From IMG/VR virus record IMGVR_UViG_3300034375_008123, positions 1-38,254 of that record: a stretch of DNA of 38,254 nucleotides; one strand, given 5' to 3'. Shown here one piece after another: positions 34,564 to 38,254 of this stretch. The position numbers were made by a program, and so were the translations under genes. Origin of the DNA: a virus. The notes under the pieces are model-generated. The model saw only the letters and a program-made list of their open reading frames with translations, had not been told where the DNA came from and ran no database searches. Position 1 is the stretch's first letter. Every line of letters begins with the position of its first letter.

Positions 34564-34600
34564 TGTCAGCTAACTGTCTTAGTGTCACTGTGACAATAAG
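34564..34600. repeat. second TGTCA dyad element
   Basis: Contains TGTCAG (34564), TGTC (34575) and a 13-bp dyad TGTCACTGTGACA (34583-34595), followed by ATAAG. The 10-mer TGACAATAAG (34591-34600) also ends the 252-270 dyad at 266-275, and both elements begin with ATGTCAG. So two diverged copies in the same orientation lie about 3.8 kb apart on the circle. This one is upstream of the 29-aa gene. Confidence 0.6.
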
Positions 34601-34606
34601 AAAAAA

Positions 34607-34708
34607 CTAAGCGCACCTTCTGATTACATCCCAAGAATCATTATCGGTTTAGATCCACTACCCCATTGCCAATAGCGCCCACTTGCGTGGAATCAAATTA
34701 TTCGGCAT
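34607..34708 (-). pseudogene. possible decayed small ORF
   Basis: An ATG at 34708 opens a frame reading MPNNLIPRKWALLAMG, then TAG, two codons, TAA, and then TDNDSWDVIRRCA before TAG. Both flanks look protein-like and share a frame, as if a 33-residue protein had gained two stops. Chance is possible at this length. CCAC-GCAA-GTGG in the same stretch can form a small GNRA hairpin. Confidence 0.3.
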
Positions 34709-34778
34709 CAACACGATGTGCTGCTTTCACAGCAGATAGCTTTCCGTTAACGCTTATTGCTTTTAGGCTTTTGTCCAT
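34698..34778 (-). CDS. 26-aa micro-ORF at end of terminase small subunit
   Basis: Starts inside the terS 3' end and reads MDKSLKAISVNGKLSAVKAA, ending HRVDAE. It overlaps terS by 16 nt and the next small frame by 11 nt, the overlap size seen elsewhere in this genome. No ribosome site is clear. Plausible but weakly supported. Confidence 0.3.
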   Translation of the reverse strand: MDKSLKAISVNGKLSAVKAAHRVDAE

Positions 34779-35269
34779 TGCCCATCTTCTATCTCCACTT
34801 TTGCACTCAACCCTAACAACTTCTCTGCTAACTCATCCCCTAACTTCTTTCTGGCTTCCAATTCAATTTCTTTCGGATCTCTACGTGTAATTTCCTGCTT
34901 AATGTCTACTTCACTTTTCGGTTTGAATCCTGCCCGATCCAATAAATCCTTTGTGGCAACTACCCGTACATGCTCGTTCTCTGCAGTAAATGCCAAATCC
35001 ACCATATTCTGCAGTGCATCTACGGCTACCTTTCCTAAATTCGCACGTACCTGCTTCTCAATGTCTGCTTGATACTGCTTATTGAATTCCTTCACTGCTG
35101 TGATCGATACGCCCGATACCTTCGCAATCTCTTTCGGTGAACACTTTCCTGCCATTCCCTGTAATAACACAGAAGCTACTGCATCATTCTCTAATGATTT
35201 TTTCTTTGGCTTAATCGTAATGTCCCGTTGCTCTACTTTTCGCATATCTCTCCGCAAATGTTTACTCAT
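34763..35269 (-). CDS. terS: terminase small subunit
   Basis: A 168-aa protein. Residues about 40-70 hold a helix-turn-helix (SPKEIAKVSGVSITAVKEFN) for recognising the packaging site. A helical middle includes VRVVATKDLLDRAGFKP, common in small terminases, and the C-terminus is charged. It is the most upstream late gene, 440 nt from the dCTP deaminase, with the large subunit following it. It heads the late operon next to the divergent regulatory region. Confidence 0.7.
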   Translation of the reverse strand: MSKHLRRDMRKVEQRDITIKPKKKSLENDAVASVLLQGMAGKCSPKEIAKVSGVSITAVKEFNKQYQADIEKQVRANLGKVAVDALQNMVDLAFTAENEHVRVVATKDLLDRAGFKPKSEVDIKQEITRRDPKEIELEARKKLGDELAEKLLGLSAKVEIEDGQWTKA

Positions 35270-35530
35270 TATTGATCATACTTATATAAAATCAATCATA
35301 AAAAATCTCTCCGGATGGGGGAAGGGGATGACCTCATTCGTTTCGACAGTCAATTTTTAAGGCCACCCATCGATATTCAAATCTACAAATATTTGATATT
35401 TAAACATTCAAATAATAACCAAAGCAACGATTCGAGAGTTTGGATACAGAAACAATTATCAGAAAAGGATATTTTTTAGAGATGAGTTACATTTATTTTA
35501 TTATCGAACTTATAAATTGTAGTGGTCAAG

Positions 35531-35558
35531 TGGTCAGACCATATATGATATATCATAT
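35531..35558. promoter_or_regulatory. adjacent palindromes, operator candidates
   Basis: TGGTCAGACCA (35531-35541) is an 11-bp dyad with one central base. It is followed directly by the perfect 16-bp palindrome ATATGATATATCATAT (35543-35558). Two different dyads side by side in a divergent promoter region suggest binding of regulators, perhaps one of the XRE or ribbon-helix-helix-like proteins of this phage. Confidence 0.5.
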
Positions 35559-35661
35559 GCAGGTCATGATTTCATATTGATTTAGTGGTCGAGATTCAAA
35601 CCACCAAACCCAAACCCAATCAAAAAAGATCAAAAAGAATCGAACAAAATGCACTTTTCAA

Positions 35662-35689
35662 TTGACTGTTGCGATAATCGCAATAGGAT
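35662..35689 (+). promoter_or_regulatory. promoter with operator in its spacer
   Basis: TTGACT (35662-35667) and TAGGAT (35684-35689) are 16 bp apart. The whole space between is filled by the palindrome TTGCGAT-A-ATCGCAA (35669-35683). A dyad between -35 and -10 would block RNA polymerase when occupied. The start of the first plus-strand gene is about 58 bp downstream. Match to consensus is moderate. Confidence 0.45.
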
Positions 35690-35746
35690 TGAAGGGCATC
35701 ATCATTCAGATGATGAGATTCTATACCATATTATAAGGTGAAACAG

Positions 35747-36010
35747 ATGAAACGATTCAAAGTATTTTTCAGCAAATCGGGATTGATTCACAGAACTGGA
35801 CAAAGTCACAGGTACGGATCCTGTGATAACATTCAAAAATTCTTTGTACCTATTAATAATAACATTGGAGATTACAAGTTCTGTAAAAACTGTTTGAAAG
35901 ACCAAACAGTCCAGCAAAAGGTAATCACATTATTAAAGAACAAGATTAGAGTGCAATCGGTTCATTCAATCAAAAACGGGAACAAAGTTCATTTCGAACA
36001 AGTATTGTAA
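35747..36010 (+). CDS. hypothetical protein with CxxC motif
   Basis: An 87-aa basic protein. The ATG at 35747 has AAGG at a proper distance; a GTG nine bases earlier is part of that site. YGSCDNIQKFFVPI followed by YKFCKNCLKDQ gives three cysteines that could bind metal. The C-terminus is basic (LLKNKIRVQSVHSIKNGNKV). First gene of the accessory cluster. No family recognised. Confidence 0.55.
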   Translation: MKRFKVFFSKSGLIHRTGQSHRYGSCDNIQKFFVPINNNIGDYKFCKNCLKDQTVQQKVITLLKNKIRVQSVHSIKNGNKVHFEQVL

Positions 36011-36086
36011 CCACATCAAATAGCATTCTCCGGAGTGCTATTGAATGTGGAAGCAATAAAGCTTTCACAGTAGGCAATTTGCCTAC
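36011..36086 (+). promoter_or_regulatory. structured intergenic region
   Basis: CCACAT...ATGTGG and AATAGCA...TGCTATT form one long hairpin (36011-36050) with a CTCCGGAG palindrome at its tip. A second dyad, GTAGGCAA-T-TTGCCTAC, follows at 36070-36086. Neither is followed by a U-run, so they are not ordinary terminators. A translation-control structure, small RNA or operator would all fit. Confidence 0.5.
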
Positions 36087-36114
36087 AATTACTAATCATT
36101 ACTAAGGTGATGAA

Positions 36115-36420
36115 ATGCAAAAAGCAATCAGAGTCGCTTGCACTTTCTACATTGACGAGACGCAACAACTTGCTTTGCAAGTTCATTTAAAAAAAGCAAT
36201 GTGGAGAACAACAGCACAAGCCTTTCGAGAATTACTAGAAAAGGAAGGCAATGAAATTATTCAAGATGCTTTTGTAAAGCTATATCCTAATGAAGAGTTC
36301 ATTAGCTATACAAAAGAGGATAATTACACATTAGCAGATCAGGAAGCGGAACTCAAAAATCTTGATACTGAGCCAATAGTAGAAAGAAAGGTTGATTTGC
36401 GGAAAGGGAAAGTAGCATGA
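36115..36420 (+). CDS. small protein, possibly ribbon-helix-helix
   Basis: A 101-aa protein with a good AAGGTG ribosome site. Residues 3-12 can form a strand (KAIRVACTFY) followed by two helices (QLALQVHLKKAMWRTTAQAF; RELLEKEGNEII), the outline of a ribbon-helix-helix DNA binder, though the match is loose. The tail is acidic, then basic. The stop overlaps the next start as ATGA, so both are made together. Confidence 0.5.
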   Translation: MQKAIRVACTFYIDETQQLALQVHLKKAMWRTTAQAFRELLEKEGNEIIQDAFVKLYPNEEFISYTKEDNYTLADQEAELKNLDTEPIVERKVDLRKGKVA

Positions 36421-36623
36421 TTATTTTTGATTATCCCTCAAAGAAAGTTCTCAAAGAGCAGATTGGCAATCGCTTGCGATATATTGAAACCAGTATGTTT
36501 GGGCCAGAATATCGCTCAAACGGCACATTAACTGGTGCTAATCGACCACATATCACAGGAAAGGGAAAAGAGTTCTTTGCTAACGTCACAATGCAAGATG
36601 ATTTGATTATTAAAGTAAAATAA
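36417..36623 (+). CDS. conserved small phage protein
   Basis: A 68-aa protein. LRYIETSMFGPEYRSNGTL followed by TGANRPHITGKGKEFFA is a well-preserved pattern that I recall from small phage proteins of unknown role. Translation is coupled to the upstream gene by ATGA. A strong terminator follows 13 nt after the stop, so these genes form a closed transcription unit. Confidence 0.6.
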   Translation: MIIFDYPSKKVLKEQIGNRLRYIETSMFGPEYRSNGTLTGANRPHITGKGKEFFANVTMQDDLIIKVK

Positions 36624-36636
36624 TCAGATCCAATTG

Positions 36637-36669
36637 AACCCAACAGTCTTCGGATTGTTGGGTTTTTTA
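36637..36669 (+). terminator. rho-independent terminator with UUCG loop
   Basis: A 9-bp stem, AACCCAACA with TGTTGGGTT, continues through GTC/GAT to a C(UUCG)G tetraloop and is followed by a T-run. It ends the 35747-36623 unit. Confidence 0.93.
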
Positions 36670-36701
36670 TTATCTAATTTTGTCAGAAAAAGGTATCTAT
36701 C

Positions 36702-37457
36702 ATGAAATTACATCTAATCTCAAATAATAACCATAAAATCATGAAGTCGATAATTCATGACACCAAAGAGAGAATCTATTATTCATTAATGTTAGCACCA
36801 GCAAGCACTAGTGGATTCAATGTTTGTAGTGCAAGCGGAGATTGCGAAAAGTTCTGTGTTTCGTTTACTGGTAAGGGAGGAATACCAACAGTACAAAAGG
36901 CAAGAATAAGAAAAACTCTTTTATTCATGAATGAAAGAGATTTGTTCTTTGAATTACTAGAAAACGATATTTGCAAGCTCACTGAGTTTGCATATCAGCA
37001 AAAGAAGCAACTAGTAATTAGATTAAATACATTTTCAGATCTTGCTTTTGAATTGATCAAACCAGAACTTTTCAAAACTTTTCATGATGTGATCTTTATC
37101 GATTACACAAAAAGAAAAGATCGAATTTTACGATATATCAGAAACTTGTTTCCTCCCAATTATTACTTGGCTTATTCAAACAATGAGAAATCAGAAGATT
37201 TCTCTATGTTTGCACTCCAAAATGGAGTGAATGTTTCTTTTGTTGTTCGCAGACCAAAACAGATGCCTTTACGTATCGAAAGATTTCCTGTGATAGATGC
37301 AGACTATTCAGATAGTTGGATTATTGATAATAAGGGAACAATTGGCATTCTCAAAGCAAAAGGAAAACTAATCTCATCAGATTCTCCATTTGTTTTGAAT
37401 TCATTTATTGAAATCGATGCACAACTCTCATACGAGATGCTTTCTTATGCTATTTGA
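36702..37457 (+). CDS. GP88-family protein
   Basis: A 251-aa protein. LAPASTSGFNVCSASGDCEK, then FCVSFTGKGG and VQKARIRKTLLF, followed by QLVIRLNTFSDLAFE, VIFIDYTKRKDR, YYLAYSNNE and a late KAKG, is the conserved course of the phage GP88 family. Cysteines 42, 48 and 52 (Cx5Cx3C) may bind metal or a cluster. Biochemical role unknown. An AAAAGG site lies eight bases before the ATG. Its stop overlaps the next gene by 11 nt. Confidence 0.65.
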   Translation: MKLHLISNNNHKIMKSIIHDTKERIYYSLMLAPASTSGFNVCSASGDCEKFCVSFTGKGGIPTVQKARIRKTLLFMNERDLFFELLENDICKLTEFAYQQKKQLVIRLNTFSDLAFELIKPELFKTFHDVIFIDYTKRKDRILRYIRNLFPPNYYLAYSNNEKSEDFSMFALQNGVNVSFVVRRPKQMPLRIERFPVIDADYSDSWIIDNKGTIGILKAKGKLISSDSPFVLNSFIEIDAQLSYEMLSYAI

Positions 37458-37659
37458 AAAAGCACTCCAAAGAAGACTGATCAAGATTGAAACAGTCCAA
37501 AATAATTTGCTGGTCACGCTCCCAAACAAGCAAACAATGCTAATCGATCCATTGCAAATTCCATCATTAAAAAGATCATTAAAATTGATTTATGGTCAAT
37601 TCTATTTGGAGTTTGGAGATGATGTAAACGCATTGAATGCATATTTAAATAACCAATAA
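37447..37659 (+). CDS. small partner of the GP88-like gene
   Basis: A 70-aa protein. The ATG at 37447 gives the 11-nt coupled overlap usual in this genome; an earlier start at 37408 lies deeper in the GP88-like gene. MLFEKALQRRLIKIETVQNN, then TMLIDPLQIPSLKRSLKLIY, looks like a compact alpha/beta protein. A terminator follows 12 nt later. Tight linkage suggests joint function with GP88. Confidence 0.55.
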   Translation: MLFEKALQRRLIKIETVQNNLLVTLPNKQTMLIDPLQIPSLKRSLKLIYGQFYLEFGDDVNALNAYLNNQ

Positions 37660-37670
37660 TAATCGATTAT

Positions 37671-37697
37671 GAGTGGGTGCAAGCCCACTCTTTTTTT
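37671..37697 (+). terminator. rho-independent terminator
   Basis: GAGTGGG-TGCAAG-CCCACTC stem-loop followed directly by seven T. It ends the GP88 operon. Confidence 0.93.
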
Positions 37698-37915
37698 GTG
37701 TCTTATAAAACATTCAAAAATAAATTCAGATTATTCAAATTATTATATCTTACATCATGATATTTAAATATTTATTTATTGAATTATTCAATATTCAAAC
37801 ATTCAAAAAACAAAATGTCCTGCAATCCCCGATTGTTATGTTTTTTGCAGATCCGCTGATGACTGCCAAAATCAAATGCCGCTGATGACCGCCAATCTTA
37901 AATTAAGGGAAAATC
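37698..37915 (+). promoter_or_regulatory. AT-rich promoter region of second XRE regulator
   Basis: A 218-nt gap. The first half is dense in ATTCAAA/TTATT words like those in the 35370-35420 stretch. A CTGCAA...TTGCAG inverted repeat surrounds AATC-CCC-GATT (about 37820-37851). The tandem CCGCTGATGAC repeats follow, then an AAGGG ribosome site before the ATG. Promoter position not resolved. Confidence 0.5.
37853..37895 (+). repeat. tandem 17-bp direct repeats, operator candidate
   Basis: CCGCTGATGACTGCCAA (37853-37869) and CCGCTGATGACCGCCAA (37879-37895) differ at one base and are 26 bp apart start to start. They lie 20 bp upstream of the XRE-type gene, a usual place for autoregulation. Confidence 0.65.
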
Positions 37916-38245
37916 ATGTACTCGCAGAAAGAAAATAACTGTCTTTTGAATATGGATGACCAATTGTGGTTTGCTGAAAAATCTGAAGGTACTTGGATGA
38001 AGGATATCCGATTGGCACTTGGATACACACAAAAAGAATTTTCACAGATATTGGGCTACAAGATTCCGGAGATCTCACGTTTTGAAAACAACGTGCGTCC
38101 GATCCCCAAAAATACAAGAGTAGCCATCCTGTTAATGTTCTTGTGTTACCAAAAAGGAGATCTAACTATGAAAAAGTTAGTCACTTCTCCACGTGTACAC
38201 AGTGCGTTAGTGCAGACAGTCAGTGCTAGATTGAAGATATACTGA
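37916..38245 (+). CDS. XRE-type transcription regulator
   Basis: A 109-aa protein. Residues about 28-70 are a helix-turn-helix (DIRLALGYTQKEFSQILGYK, then IPEISRFENNVRPIPKNT), with a Trp-rich N-terminus and a basic C-terminus. The ATG follows AAGGGAAAATC. It could be the Cro- or late-type partner of the 5115 repressor, or control the accessory cluster. Its own promoter carries two direct repeats. The 3' end is duplicated at the window start. Confidence 0.75.
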   Translation: MYSQKENNCLLNMDDQLWFAEKSEGTWMKDIRLALGYTQKEFSQILGYKIPEISRFENNVRPIPKNTRVAILLMFLCYQKGDLTMKKLVTSPRVHSALVQTVSARLKIY

Positions 38246-38254
38246 ATCAGTAAT
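38129..38254. repeat. terminal overlap, right copy
   Basis: Right-hand copy of the 126-nt overlap at 3-128. The mismatch just outside it falls at the third base of an Ile codon of the HTH gene (ATC here, ATT in the left copy), so it is silent. That fits a population variant better than a random error. Confidence 0.95.
38168..38245 (+). CDS. nested 25-aa in-frame product (possible)
   Basis: An ATG inside the XRE gene follows a textbook Shine-Dalgarno, AAGGAG, eight bases upstream, better than most starts here. It would yield MKKLVTSPRVHSALVQTVSA plus five residues, a basic peptide equal to the regulator tail. Coding need (Gln-Lys-Gly-Asp) could create the site by chance. Confidence 0.3.
   Translation: MKKLVTSPRVHSALVQTVSARLKIY

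Larger units (their letters stand above)
35270..35746. promoter_or_regulatory. divergent regulatory region, about 470 nt
   Basis: No gene found here. AT-rich DNA between the late operon (minus) and accessory cluster (plus). It contains stacked dyads at 35531-35558, three TGGTC direct repeats (35523, 35531, 35584), many ATTCAAA words (35370-35420), and a plus-strand promoter candidate at 35662. On the minus strand an ATTGACTGT word (about 35345-35354), also present at 35661, could be part of the late promoter. It probably holds the switch for late transcription. Confidence 0.55.

Noticed and set aside
34607-34708. stop-codon reassignment to explain the interrupted frame
   Set aside because: Both TAG and TAA would need to be read through, yet both serve as clear ends of other genes here.
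1-38254. CRISPR array, insertion sequence or rRNA
   Set aside because: No regularly spaced identical repeats, no transposase and no rRNA-like sequence were found.

Overview
The window is a complete temperate podovirus-type phage genome (T7-like short-tailed architecture) captured as a circular contig. Bases 3-128 recur as 38129-38254, so the circle is about 38,126 bp. It is moderately AT-rich and tightly packed, with most neighbouring genes overlapping by ATGA, TAATG or about 8-11 nt. The virion genes follow the T7 order: terminase, portal, scaffold, capsid, tail tubular proteins A and B, internal virion proteins, fibre with a T7 gp17-type N-terminus. No phage RNA polymerase or DNA polymerase gene is visible. 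Signal peptides, a lipobox protein and an M15 endolysin suggest a Gram-negative host. The integration target is a tRNA-Phe(GAA) gene, because its 3' half is present in the phage. The set of families recalls marine podoviruses, but the host cannot be named from this sequence.

Layout. (1) 120-326: non-coding, with an AT-rich tract and repeated TGTCAG motifs, a candidate replication origin or regulatory hub. (2) 327-5018, minus strand: early replication and recombination operon. In transcription order it encodes an HTH-PD-(D/E)XK exonuclease, two overlapping small genes, a Sak4-like RecA-fold ATPase, a small zinc-motif protein, a DUF669-type ssDNA-binding protein, a RusA-like resolvase and a DUF3987-type helicase-like ATPase. 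(3) 5037-5063: operator-like dyads between divergent operons. (4) 5115-6390, plus strand: small XRE repressor and tyrosine integrase; attP (6284-6329) lies inside the integrase coding sequence. (5) 34546 down to 6371, minus strand: late genes, from small Cys-rich ORFs, dCTP deaminase and terminase through head, tail, ejection proteins and fibres to a lysis cassette. The small terminase lies just upstream at 34763-35269. (6) 35270-35746: divergent regulatory region. (7) 35747-38245, plus strand: accessory/regulatory cluster of small proteins, a GP88-family protein and a second XRE-type regulator, with two strong terminators.

How it works together (inference). The 5115 repressor probably acts at the 5042 dyads to silence the early operon while supporting integrase expression. 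Early proteins would replicate and recombine the genome. Host RNA polymerase must transcribe the late block of roughly 28 kb, so an unidentified late regulator or antiterminator is expected, perhaps from the plus-strand cluster.

Most notable points: attP inside int, so integration must rewrite the integrase C-terminus; a tail-fibre gene split by what looks like one extra base; an out-of-frame overlapping gene pair in the recombination operon; an HTH-nuclease fusion; and two similar TGTCA-dyad elements bracketing the accessory cluster.
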